Assembly: GCA_050633465.1 (NCBI GenBank)
Contig: JBOEGO010000017.1
Location: forward strand, 263,825-327,824
DNA from: UBA3069 sp050633465
GTDB lineage: Bacteria; Pseudomonadota; Alphaproteobacteria; Rhodobacterales; Rhodobacteraceae
Direction: 5' to 3'
DNA length: 64,000 nucleotides
Positions 26,483 to 34,106 of the stretch are shown here, piece by piece (within the stretch, counting starts at the first letter, position 1; each line of letters starts with the position of its first letter). A model generated the notes under the pieces. The model did no database searches. It was not told the DNA's origin and was given only the letters and a program-made list of their open reading frames with translations. The translations under genes were made by a program, and so were the position numbers.

Positions 26483-27010
26483 AATACAGCGCAGCGAATC
26501 ACCCTGACGCCAGGGAAGCCATCGCAAATGATAGGGCCATATAAATAAGGGGTATGGAATACCCTACCCGCTTTTTGTCCCACCCCTACCCAAAGTGATA
26601 GGATGGTCTGTTTCCACCCCGAAATGACGCCGCGTCGAATTCGAATTCGCGCATAGGTGAGGCGACAGACCCGTTTTTCCCCGTTATCCGATCCCTACTT
26701 CGGGCGACACAAGCCCAGCACGCAAGTGCAAGTCCCACTCACGGGAAGCCGCCTTCTGGGATGGGGGTGGCTGTGGGGGATCGCGGCGTACCGCATGCGA
26801 TCCCTCACACTTTGGGTATGCCATTGTTGGCAGCGCCCAAGAGGGGTCGCATCAAGGGGTTTATGGGAACTGACCTTGATGCGGCCCTTTAGCGGAGCGC
26901 GGCAATGATGAACACGCCGCCAAAAGCCCGAAAGGCAACTGGCAGGCAGAGGGCGGGATCAGCCACCACTCACGGTGGCATCCGCAGCACCGACAGGGCG
27001 CAGCGGGTGC
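26483..27010. other. 528-bp gene-free region with several inverted repeats
   Basis: No convincing coding region is present on either strand; an 83-codon frame at 26657-26908 has no recognised family and cuts across the repeats. Inverted repeats noted: GGGTAT/ATACCC (26550-26564); the palindrome CGAATTCGAATTCG (26636-26649); TACCCAAAGTG/CACTTTGGGTA (26587-26597 and 26808-26818); three consecutive hairpins between 26773 and 26888; and GCCACC/GGTGGC (26962-26979). It lies between the 3' ends of two convergent genes. Confidence 0.7.
26587..26888 (+). ncRNA. candidate structured RNA (unidentified)
   Basis: Three hairpins follow one another: 26773-26808 (12 bp, one G-U), 26812-26840 (TTGGG/CCCAA outer, GCC/GGC inner), and 26843-26888 (14-bp GC-rich stem with one G-U ending in TTTA, terminator-like). 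Upstream is a GCAC-GCAA-GTGC hairpin with a GNRA-type loop (26719-26730). An 11-bp perfect pairing of 26587-26597 with 26808-26818 competes with the second hairpin, so two folds are possible. I checked by eye for tmRNA, RNase P, SRP and 6S RNA signatures and found none. Strand and ends are guesses from the terminator-like third hairpin. Confidence 0.35.
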
Positions 27011-28051
27011 TTATATGATCTCGTCCTCATCAAACAGCGGGGGCGCTTCCATTTGGGCGGCGACCCCTTCCATTGCGGCTTCTGCATGGGCCACGCGTGG
27101 GGTCAGCGCGACATGAAACAGCGCGTCGCCCTCGTTGACCACGGGCATATTGGACCGCCCGATGATGATGCCTGTGTCCTCGGCCAATATCGCGGTTTCC
27201 TGTTCGCCCATCGGGTCGGACACCACCCCCAGAACATCGTCTTGCTCCACCAGTTCGCCCGTGGCCTTGAATGCGCGAAACAGCCCCCCCGCAGGGGCGC
27301 GCAGCCAGCCCGATCTGGCACAGAACACCGGCTTGGCCTTGAGCCGTGGCACGCCGCGGGCGCCGATCATGCCCTTGGCCTGCATCACACGCAAAATCCC
27401 GGCCAGCCCCGTGCGTGCGGCCATTTCATCAAACCGCAGCCCCTCTCCGGCCTCGTATAGCAGCACGTCAACGCCAGCCTCTTCGGCGGCGGCGCGCAAT
27501 GATCCGTCCCGCAGGCGCGAGGTCATTATGACGGGCGCGCCAAAGGCCTCTCCCAGTTGTCGCAGGTGGTCATTGCCCGGCGTCAGGCGGATTTGCGGCA
27601 GGTTGGTGCGGTGGATCGCAGCCGAATGCAGATCAATCCCGAAATCGGCGCGTTTCACCACCTGATCCAGAAAAATATGTGCCAGCCGCGCCGCCATTGA
27701 TCCCTCGGGCGAACCGGGGAAGCAACGGTTAAGGTCGCGACGGTCCGGCAGATACCGCGACAGGTTCAGCAGGCCAAAATTGTTCACAATCGGCACCGCC
27801 AAAAGCGTGCCATGCACCCGCGACATCGGCGCGGACCGCAGCAAACGGCGCACGATTTCCACCCCGATCACCTCGTCGCCATGCACGGCGGCAGATACGA
27901 ACATCACCGGACCGGGGCGTTTGCCATGGATCACATGCACAGGCATCCGCACCGGCGTATGGTCGGAAAACACCGCCACTGGCAATTCCACCGTCGCGCG
28001 AGTGCCTGCGGCGACATCCTGCCCCCCGATGCGAAAAGGTAGCCGCGTCAT
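27011..28051 (-). CDS. succinylglutamate desuccinylase/aspartoacylase family zinc hydrolase
   Basis: The 346-residue protein belongs to the AstE/AspA M14-like family. Zinc ligands appear as VHGDEVIG (HxxE) and DLHSAA (His), with RDLNRCFPG between them, and a C-terminal barrel-sandwich-like region follows (about 260-330). Such enzymes release acyl or amino-acid groups from amides. Its ATG follows the rimK stop with no gap, so it is the last gene of a retropepsin - rimK - hydrolase operon. A role in trimming or processing RimK-modified substrates is inference from this position. Confidence 0.87.
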   Translation of the reverse strand: MTRLPFRIGGQDVAAGTRATVELPVAVFSDHTPVRMPVHVIHGKRPGPVMFVSAAVHGDEVIGVEIVRRLLRSAPMSRVHGTLLAVPIVNNFGLLNLSRYLPDRRDLNRCFPGSPEGSMAARLAHIFLDQVVKRADFGIDLHSAAIHRTNLPQIRLTPGNDHLRQLGEAFGAPVIMTSRLRDGSLRAAAEEAGVDVLLYEAGEGLRFDEMAARTGLAGILRVMQAKGMIGARGVPRLKAKPVFCARSGWLRAPAGGLFRAFKATGELVEQDDVLGVVSDPMGEQETAILAEDTGIIIGRSNMPVVNEGDALFHVALTPRVAHAEAAMEGVAAQMEAPPLFDEDEII

Positions 28052-29005
28052 TTATCCCTTACCCTTGGTCTTGGTCGCCCCTTCACGGGCATTCTTAGCA
28101 ATAAAATCAATGATGGTGCCCGCGATATCCTTGCCGGTCGCCTTTTCCACCCCTTCCAGTCCGGGGGAAGAGTTCACCTCCATCACCACCGGCCCGTGGT
28201 TAGATCGCAGCATATCAACACCGCATACATTCAGCCCCATGGACTTGGCGGCGCGGATCGCGGTGGAGCGTTCCTCGGGCGACAGCTTGATCAGGGCGGC
28301 CGACCCGCCGCGATGCAGGTTGGACCGGAATTCGCCCTCGGCACCGGTGCGTTTCATCGCCGCCACCACCTTGCCGCCGACCACGATGGCGCGAATATCC
28401 GTGCCGCCAGCCTCTTTGATGAACTCTTGCACCAGAATGTTAACGCCCGCACCGCGGAACGCCTCGACCACGGATTTGGCCGAACGGTCGGTGTCGGCCA
28501 GAACCACGCCGATGCCTTGGGTGCCTTCTAGCAGCTTGATCACCAGTGGCGCGCCGCCTGCCATTTTGACCACTTCTTCGGTCTGTTTGGGGTCATGGGC
28601 AAAGGTGGTGACCGGCAATCCGATGCCGTCCCGCGCCAGCAGTTGCATCGAGCGCAATTTGTCCCGCGACCGCCCGATCGCCACGGATTCATTCAACGGA
28701 TAAACCCCCATCATTTCGAACTGGCGCAACACAGCCAGCCCGTAAAACGTAATCGATGCACCGATGCGCGGGATCACCGCATCATATTTCGGCAGCTTGC
28801 GCCCGTCGTAATAAATCTCGGGTCTCCGTGACGCGATATTCATCACGCAGCGCAGGGTGTTCAGCATTTCAAACGAATGCCCGCGTGCCTCTGCGGCCTC
28901 CTTTAGGCGCTGATGCGAATACAGCGACGGGTTGCGCGTCATCATGGCCAGGCGCATGGGGCGGACCGCTGCGGCGGGTTCGGTCAAAGTCGACGTATCG
29001 GTCAT
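28052..29005 (-). CDS. rimK: 30S ribosomal protein S6--L-glutamate ligase
   Basis: RimK is an ATP-grasp ligase that adds glutamates to the C-terminus of ribosomal protein S6. The 317-residue protein shows AVIPRIGASITFYGLAVLRQFE, LLARDGIGLPVT, APLVIKLLEGTQGIGVVLAD, and the metal/ATP region VMEVNSSPGLEGVEKATG. Length matches the family. It begins 4 bases after the stop of the retropepsin-like gene and its stop abuts the start of the zinc hydrolase gene, so the three are a tight operon. Confidence 0.93.
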   Translation of the reverse strand: MTDTSTLTEPAAAVRPMRLAMMTRNPSLYSHQRLKEAAEARGHSFEMLNTLRCVMNIASRRPEIYYDGRKLPKYDAVIPRIGASITFYGLAVLRQFEMMGVYPLNESVAIGRSRDKLRSMQLLARDGIGLPVTTFAHDPKQTEEVVKMAGGAPLVIKLLEGTQGIGVVLADTDRSAKSVVEAFRGAGVNILVQEFIKEAGGTDIRAIVVGGKVVAAMKRTGAEGEFRSNLHRGGSAALIKLSPEERSTAIRAAKSMGLNVCGVDMLRSNHGPVVMEVNSSPGLEGVEKATGKDIAGTIIDFIAKNAREGATKTKGKG

Positions 29006-29009
29006 CGGA

Positions 29010-29465
29010 TTATCCTTGTTTTTGCGGCTTGGGGGCGGTCATGAAACTGCGGCCTGCATCGATCAGAATACCGCGTTTGCGCACCGCAGTCCGGCCCAGA
29101 ATGATGGGGTGGGTCATGTTGGCGCGATCCGCCAGTGATACCTCGATCGGCCAATGGCGCCCCGCGATTTCCAACCTTGTTTCGATCACCATACGATCCT
29201 GATCCACACCAGAAGTATTTCGAATTGCGCGGGTTTCCAGCAAAGGTGCCTCGCAATCGCGGGCCTGAAGCCCGCTGGAATGGGGGATATGAAACCGCAC
29301 CCAGGCAGCGCCATCACGTTCGAATTCCCTGATCCGCGTAGCATGAAGAGCAGATGTGCGGGCGCCGGTATCAATCTTGGCCGTCAGACGCGACAGGCCC
29401 AACTGAGGAAGAGCGATCCGTTCGCGCCAGCCAATCAAAAGCGGTGGTTTGGGCGCACGTTTCAT
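29010..29465 (-). CDS. retropepsin-like ATP-dependent zinc protease family protein (RimB-like)
   Basis: The 151-residue protein has the aspartic-protease-like AKIDTGARTSALHA motif and a HPIILGRTAVRKRGILIDAGRSF C-terminal segment typical of the family often found beside rimK. In Pseudomonas a protease of this family (RimB) acts with RimK on glutamylated S6. ATG 29465 is chosen because the conserved domain begins at once (LLIGWRERIALPQLG); the frame runs further upstream without similarity. It is the first gene of the operon and diverges from the small membrane protein gene by 166 bases. Confidence 0.87.
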   Translation of the reverse strand: MKRAPKPPLLIGWRERIALPQLGLSRLTAKIDTGARTSALHATRIREFERDGAAWVRFHIPHSSGLQARDCEAPLLETRAIRNTSGVDQDRMVIETRLEIAGRHWPIEVSLADRANMTHPIILGRTAVRKRGILIDAGRSFMTAPKPQKQG

Positions 29466-29631
29466 AGGGCCGGTTCCTATACTATTGGGAAAAGAAGAAG
29501 GCGGGCAACACCATAGGATTCGCACATAGACAGACGTTGCAATTCTGGCGGTATCTCTGGTCTGATCCTTTGTCCATAATGTTTGTGTCCGCGTTAATGC
29601 TGCATAAATTCCTGTGTGGCAGTTATGGGGC

Positions 29632-29940
29632 ATGAAAGACCATCTAACACAAAAACTGGCCTTGGCTGGTATGATTCTGGGGCTCGTGTTCGGCGTTCCG
29701 GTCTTGGCGCTCACCGCGCAGCCGCCTGTGGCAGGGCAACCTGTTCTGGTGGTCGTGGCACCATGGGTTTCACTTGACCATATGGTCGACGGCGCTGGCG
29801 GTCGCCTGATTGGCCCGCGTGTGGCCATGTTGGGCGGGCTTGCGGTCGCAGACAGGCCAAACTTTATCCAAAAACTAAAGCAAGCAGGCGCATGGGCGGT
29901 GGTCGATGGCCGCAAAACTGCGCTGCTATGTGGAGTCTAA
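29632..29940 (+). CDS. small membrane-anchored protein upstream of a chemoreceptor
   Basis: The 102-residue protein is of unknown family. It has an N-terminal hydrophobic segment (about 9-28, LALAGMILGLVFGVPVLALT), which could be a signal anchor. A hydrophobic stretch PVLVVVAPW and a Gly-rich stretch containing GRLIGPRVAMLGGLAVA follow, ending near KQAGAWAVVDGRKTALLCGV. Its stop is 3 bases before the start of the chemoreceptor gene, which suggests co-expression and possibly a sensory accessory role. That role is inference from position only. Confidence 0.65.
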   Translation: MKDHLTQKLALAGMILGLVFGVPVLALTAQPPVAGQPVLVVVAPWVSLDHMVDGAGGRLIGPRVAMLGGLAVADRPNFIQKLKQAGAWAVVDGRKTALLCGV

Positions 29941-29943
29941 TTC

Positions 29944-31521
29944 ATGTCGGAATCGAATCCTCTCGAAGTATCTCAGCAACATGGACTGAAATTCCTGATC
30001 TGGGCCGTCGTCTTAGCCGCGCCTTTGCCTGCTCTTGCAGCATGGAAAATAGGCAACCCACCACTAGAAGAAGCGGGCGCATCTGCGTTATTGGCGATAC
30101 TCGCCATTCTTGCCCGTGCCGGCAGTCCGCAAATCGCGCGCGTTGCCGTTTCAGTTGCCCTGATGGGGCAGGTGATGATTCTGACCGCTGCGCTGGCAGG
30201 GCATCCATGGCAAATGGACAGCCATATGGTTTATTTTGCTGCACTTGCATGTCTGGTGCTGATCTTTGATCCGATTGCATTGATCGTGGCAGCGGCCGTT
30301 GTCGCGGTGCAGCACTTGTCGCTCAGCGTTCTATTACCACAACTGATCTATCCCAGTGCCACCTTGTTTGAAAACCTTCTGCGCACGGCCTTTCACGGGA
30401 CCGTTGTCGTAATGGAAAGCGCTGCACTGCTATATGTCGTCATCACACGCATTGCACAGTTCAAACGACGCGTCGCACAATCCGAAGCCCTGTCCGAAAC
30501 ACTGGCCCAATCAGAGCGCGATCGCGAAAAAATGGGTGAAACAGAACGCGAGCAGACACGTATGATGCACGCCCTGCGCGACGCGCTGGCACGTCTGGCA
30601 CAGGGTGACCTTTCTGCGCAGATCAATCAGCCGTTCAGCGAAAACTTCGAAGAGTTACGCCGCAATTACAACGATGCTGTTGCCGCGCTCAGTCTGGCAA
30701 TGGGCAATGTTTATGAACATGCAGAATCCATTCGCGCCGACACCAGCTCGATTTCATCCGCTGCGGCCAGCCTTGCCAACAGGACCGAAGATCAAGCCCG
30801 CGGTTTGGCCCAGGTGACCCAAACAGTGGAGCAGATTTCAGGCTTCATGAAAAGTTCCGCCGAAGAAGCCCAATCTGCGCGCACCAGCACGGACCAGGCC
30901 CGCAAAGAATCCGAAACCGGAATGGATGTGGTCAATCGCGCCATCGAAGTGATGAACGGGGTCGAGCGTTCCTCGAACCGGATTCGGTCGATCACCGACG
31001 TGATTGAGGATCTGGCCGTGCAAACAAATCTACTGGCCTTGAACGCAGGAGTAGAAGCGGCGCGTGCCGGCTCTGCCGGTCAGGGGTTTGCCGTGGTCGC
31101 AAGCGAAGTGCGCGCCCTTGCGCAGCGCTCCTCCGAAGCGGCACATCAGATCACCGAACTGATCGAAGAATCCGGCCAACAAGTGCAAAGCGGCGTGAAA
31201 ATGGTCGGCGAAGCGGGTTCGGTTCTCAGCGGCGTGCTATCCTCGGTTCGCGTCGTGTCCGATACCATGCAAAACATCGCAGATTCGGTCACGGAACATT
31301 CCGCTGGCATCGGCCAAATCCGCAATACCATGAGTGAACTGGACAACCTTACCCAACAGAACGCCGCGATGTTCGAAGAAACCTCAGCCGCCAGTTCTGC
31401 ACTAAACTCAGCCACAGATCAGCTCAGTCGTGTCATCTCTCAATTCGTTGGCCAAAGCGGTGAAAACGGTGATTGGTCGACGGACCGCCCCGATGATGAC
31501 GATGGATATGTTGCCGCATAA
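29944..31521 (+). CDS. methyl-accepting chemotaxis protein with multi-helix membrane domain
   Basis: The 525-residue protein starts with about six hydrophobic segments (roughly 14-36, 43-59, 64-87, 94-131, 149-168) and no large periplasmic domain. A coiled linker (170-215) and a HAMP-like segment lead into the cytoplasmic signalling domain. The conserved hairpin tip is IEDLAVQTNLLALNAGVEAARAGSAGQGFAVVASEVRALAQRS-like, split here at about 355-400. It signals to CheA; the stimulus is unknown and may be sensed within the membrane. The C-terminus ends in an Asp-rich tail. No che genes are adjacent. Confidence 0.92.
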   Translation: MSESNPLEVSQQHGLKFLIWAVVLAAPLPALAAWKIGNPPLEEAGASALLAILAILARAGSPQIARVAVSVALMGQVMILTAALAGHPWQMDSHMVYFAALACLVLIFDPIALIVAAAVVAVQHLSLSVLLPQLIYPSATLFENLLRTAFHGTVVVMESAALLYVVITRIAQFKRRVAQSEALSETLAQSERDREKMGETEREQTRMMHALRDALARLAQGDLSAQINQPFSENFEELRRNYNDAVAALSLAMGNVYEHAESIRADTSSISSAAASLANRTEDQARGLAQVTQTVEQISGFMKSSAEEAQSARTSTDQARKESETGMDVVNRAIEVMNGVERSSNRIRSITDVIEDLAVQTNLLALNAGVEAARAGSAGQGFAVVASEVRALAQRSSEAAHQITELIEESGQQVQSGVKMVGEAGSVLSGVLSSVRVVSDTMQNIADSVTEHSAGIGQIRNTMSELDNLTQQNAAMFEETSAASSALNSATDQLSRVISQFVGQSGENGDWSTDRPDDDDGYVAA

Positions 31522-31627
31522 CCTAGGCATACGCATGCATATCCCAGCCATACAGGTAAAAACAGCGGAGCACCGACCAATTACGAAACCCGAACCCCGC
31601 GCAGCAACCCTGCCCGGCAACCAAGGA

Positions 31628-31654
31628 AGGCCGCCCCGAAACTTTGGGGCGACC
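31628..31654. terminator. imperfect stem-loop between convergent chemoreceptor and peroxiredoxin genes
   Basis: AGGCCGCCCC and GGGGCGACCT can pair over about ten positions with one mismatch, around a GAAACTTT loop. It sits between two convergent stops. No clear T tract follows on either strand, so terminator strength is uncertain. Confidence 0.45.
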
Positions 31655-31678
31655 TTCCCAAATGAGAACGCCAGCGGG

Positions 31679-32332
31679 TTAAACCGAACGTTTAACTGTG
31701 CGCAAATAGGGTAACTTCACGTCGATTTCACCGAATTTCTCGCGTGCTTGATCGTCGTTCAGCGACAAGGCAACGATCACATCCTGCCCGACGGTCCAGT
31801 TGGCGGGCGTCGCAATCGGCGCACCAAAGGTGGCTTGCAGCCCGTCCAACGCGCGCAGGACTTCGGCAAAATTGCGCCCGACCGACATCGGGTAAGTCAT
31901 GACCAATTGCACCTTTTTGTCCGGTGAGATGATAAACACAGACCGGACCGATGCGGAATCGGCGGCGGTGCGGCCATCCGGCAAATAGGCCTCTGCTGGC
32001 AACATATCGAACAGTTTGGACACTTCCAGTTTTTCATCCGCAATGATCGGAAAACCGGCATGCGCACCGGAAAAGGTTTCGATGTCGCTTTTCCATTTCA
32101 CATGCTCTGCTGTGCCATCGACTGACAGACCAATCACCTTGGTGCCTCGCTTGGCCCATTCATCTGCCAATTGCGCCACAGCGCCGAATTCGGTGGTGCA
32201 AACCGGCGTAAAATCCTTGGGATGTGAAAACAGAATGGCCCAGCTGTCGCCAATCCAGTCGTGAAAGGTAATCGTGCCCTGATCTGTTTCGGCAGTAAAA
32301 TTCGGGACGATATCATTGATGCGCAGGCCCAT
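31679..32332 (-). CDS. 1-Cys (Prx6-type) peroxiredoxin
   Basis: The 217-residue protein has the peroxidatic Cys45 in HPKDFTPVCTTEFG, and a long C-terminal extension with VTYPMSVGRN-like and WTVGQDVIV motifs (MTYPMSVGRNFAEVLRALD; PANWTVGQDVI) that define the Prx6 group. No resolving Cys is evident. It reduces peroxides and organic hydroperoxides in the cytoplasm. It is divergent from the aldehyde dehydrogenase gene, with 187 bases between starts. Confidence 0.94.
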   Translation of the reverse strand: MGLRINDIVPNFTAETDQGTITFHDWIGDSWAILFSHPKDFTPVCTTEFGAVAQLADEWAKRGTKVIGLSVDGTAEHVKWKSDIETFSGAHAGFPIIADEKLEVSKLFDMLPAEAYLPDGRTAADSASVRSVFIISPDKKVQLVMTYPMSVGRNFAEVLRALDGLQATFGAPIATPANWTVGQDVIVALSLNDDQAREKFGEIDVKLPYLRTVKRSV

Positions 32333-32519
32333 GAGGCTCTCCTTTTTCCAAGGCTGTTACGTGACGTTCGCCACCCTAGATAGATAGCGCGGGCCAGATT
32401 TGCACCCCCTCCCTTGCGAAGGATCAAGCAGAGTGACAGAGTGACGCGAATCCGGCGGGATGAAATTTCGCAACGTGGAAATCTACCGTTGGAAACAGGA
32501 TATCAGAAGGACACTATAA

Positions 32520-32549
32520 ATGATCGAGAAACAAATGATCGAGAAACGT
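32520..32549 (+). repeat. 15-bp tandem duplication of the aldehyde dehydrogenase start region
   Basis: ATGATCGAGAAAC occurs at 32520 and again at 32535, so two in-frame ATG codons are followed by the same MIEK sequence. The AGAAGGA ribosome binding site is about 10 bases before the first ATG. It adds five residues to the N-terminus or offers two starts. Confidence 0.85.
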
Positions 32550-33974
32550 CAATTCTATATCAATGGCGCATGGGTCGAACCCACCACGCCCAACGACCTT
32601 AGCGTGATCGACCCCAGCACGGAAGAGCCATGCGCGGTCATTTCGATCGGCAGCGATGCAGACGTGAATGCCGCCGTCGCCGCCGCCAAGGCCGCATTCC
32701 CGGCATGGATGGCGACCCCACCCGCGGAACGCATCGCGCTGGTCGAAAAATTGCTGGACGTTTACAAAGCCCGCGCCGCTGAAATGGGCGAAGCGATTTC
32801 GATTGAAATGGGCGCGCCCATCGACATGTCGAAAACCCAGCAGGTTGGCGCTGGTATTTTCCATATCAGCAACTTTCTGGCCGCAGCCAAGAAATTCGAG
32901 TTCATTCGCCCCTTGGGTGATCACGCCCCGAATGACCGTATCATCCACGAACCCGTTGGCGTTTGCGCGCTGATCACCCCGTGGAACTGGCCGATGAACC
33001 AGGTCACGCTCAAGGTTGTCGCGGCGGCCATCGCAGGCTGCACCATGGTTTTGAAACCATCCGAGGAATCGCCGCTGGATGCGATGCTATTCGCCGAAAT
33101 GATGGACGAGGCGGGCTTCCCCAAGGGCGTGTTCAACCTTGTCAACGGCGATGGCGTTGGTGTTGGCTCGGCCCTGACCGGCCACAAGGATGTGGACATG
33201 GTCAGCTTTACCGGATCGACCCGCGCGGGCATCGCGATTTCCAAAAACGCGGCAGAAACCCTGAAACGGGTGCATCTGGAACTGGGCGGCAAGGGCGCGA
33301 ACATCGTGTTCGCCGATGCCGACGACAAGGCCGTCAAACGCGGCGTGTTGCACATGATGAACAACACCGGCCAATCCTGTAACGCCCCCAGCCGGATGTT
33401 GGTGCAAAAAGGCATCTATGACAAAGCCGTCGAAACCGCAGCCACAGTGGCCAATTCGATCACCGTGGGCAGCGCGCATGAATCAGGCCGCCACATCGGC
33501 CCCGTTGTAAACGAGGCCCAGTGGAACAAGATCCAAGGGTTGATCCAAAAGGGCATCGACGAAGGTGCGCGGCTGGTTGCCGGTGGCGTTGGACGCCCCG
33601 AAGGTCAGAACAAAGGGTTTTTCGTGCGCCCCACGGTGTTTGCCGATGTGAACAACGAAATGACCATCGCACGCGAGGAAATCTTTGGCCCAGTGTTGTC
33701 GATCATCCCGTTCGAAACCGAAGAAGAGGCGGTGCAAATCGCCAACGATACGGTTTACGGGCTGACCAACTATGTGCAGACACAGGACGGCGCCAAGGCC
33801 AACCGGCTGGCGCAACAGTTGCGTTCGGGCATGGTAGAAATGAACGGCCAGTCACGCGGTGCGGGTGCCCCGTTTGGCGGTATGAAACAATCGGGCAACG
33901 GACGTGAAGGCGGCGTTTGGGGTATCGAGGATTTCCTTGAGGTCAAATCGGTCGCCGGTTGGGCCGCCGAATAA
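32520..33974 (+). CDS. NAD(P)-dependent aldehyde dehydrogenase
   Basis: The 484-residue protein is a complete ALDH: ITPWNWPMNQVTLKV, LKPSEESP, VSFTGSTRAGIAI, catalytic Glu in LELGGKGANIV, catalytic Cys in NTGQSCNAPSRML, and EEIFGPVLSI. It oxidises an aldehyde to its acid; the substrate is unknown. The first ATG is chosen by its distance to AGAAGGA, but the duplicated ATG at 32535 is equally possible. It ends in a strong terminator. Confidence 0.94.
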   Translation: MIEKQMIEKRQFYINGAWVEPTTPNDLSVIDPSTEEPCAVISIGSDADVNAAVAAAKAAFPAWMATPPAERIALVEKLLDVYKARAAEMGEAISIEMGAPIDMSKTQQVGAGIFHISNFLAAAKKFEFIRPLGDHAPNDRIIHEPVGVCALITPWNWPMNQVTLKVVAAAIAGCTMVLKPSEESPLDAMLFAEMMDEAGFPKGVFNLVNGDGVGVGSALTGHKDVDMVSFTGSTRAGIAISKNAAETLKRVHLELGGKGANIVFADADDKAVKRGVLHMMNNTGQSCNAPSRMLVQKGIYDKAVETAATVANSITVGSAHESGRHIGPVVNEAQWNKIQGLIQKGIDEGARLVAGGVGRPEGQNKGFFVRPTVFADVNNEMTIAREEIFGPVLSIIPFETEEEAVQIANDTVYGLTNYVQTQDGAKANRLAQQLRSGMVEMNGQSRGAGAPFGGMKQSGNGREGGVWGIEDFLEVKSVAGWAAE

Positions 33975-33997
33975 TTCGTCAAAACCTGAACACGTCA

Positions 33998-34030
33998 AAG
34001 GGCCGTCAGAACAATCTGGCGGCCCTTTTT
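33998..34030 (+). terminator. rho-independent terminator of the aldehyde dehydrogenase gene
   Basis: A 13-bp stem (AAGGGCCGTCAGA / TCTGGCGGCCCTT, one G-U) with a 4-base ACAA loop runs into TTTTT, 23 bases after the stop. Confidence 0.92.
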
Positions 34031-34047
34031 CTATTCCCGAACAGGCC

Positions 34048-34082
34048 AAAAAAACGCCCCGCTGGCAATAACCAACGGGGCG
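34048..34082 (-). terminator. rho-independent terminator of pnp
   Basis: On the minus strand CGCCCCG-type arms (34055-34061 and 34076-34082) pair, with an extra CCA/TGG inside, and are followed by seven T residues (complement of 34048-34054). It lies 25 bases past the pnp stop. Confidence 0.9.
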
Positions 34083-34106
34083 CAATATTCTAGGTGAAAG
34101 GAAAGA

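Noticed and set aside
26719..26760. Possible group II intron or riboswitch fragment (AAGTGCAAGTCCCACTCACG)
   Set aside because: Reminiscent of intron/riboswitch phrases, but no domain V, no maturase and no cobalamin-box match.
26755..26785. G-quadruplex in the G-rich run
   Set aside because: Only three usable G tracts; the sequence pairs better as a hairpin.
26657..26908. 83-codon frame in the long intergenic region
   Set aside because: No recognisable family or ribosome binding site, and it crosses the inverted repeats of the candidate RNA.
29466..29915. Upstream extension of the retropepsin-like gene to a 301-codon product
   Set aside because: The added 150 residues have no similarity and would overlap the promoter and start of the divergent gene.
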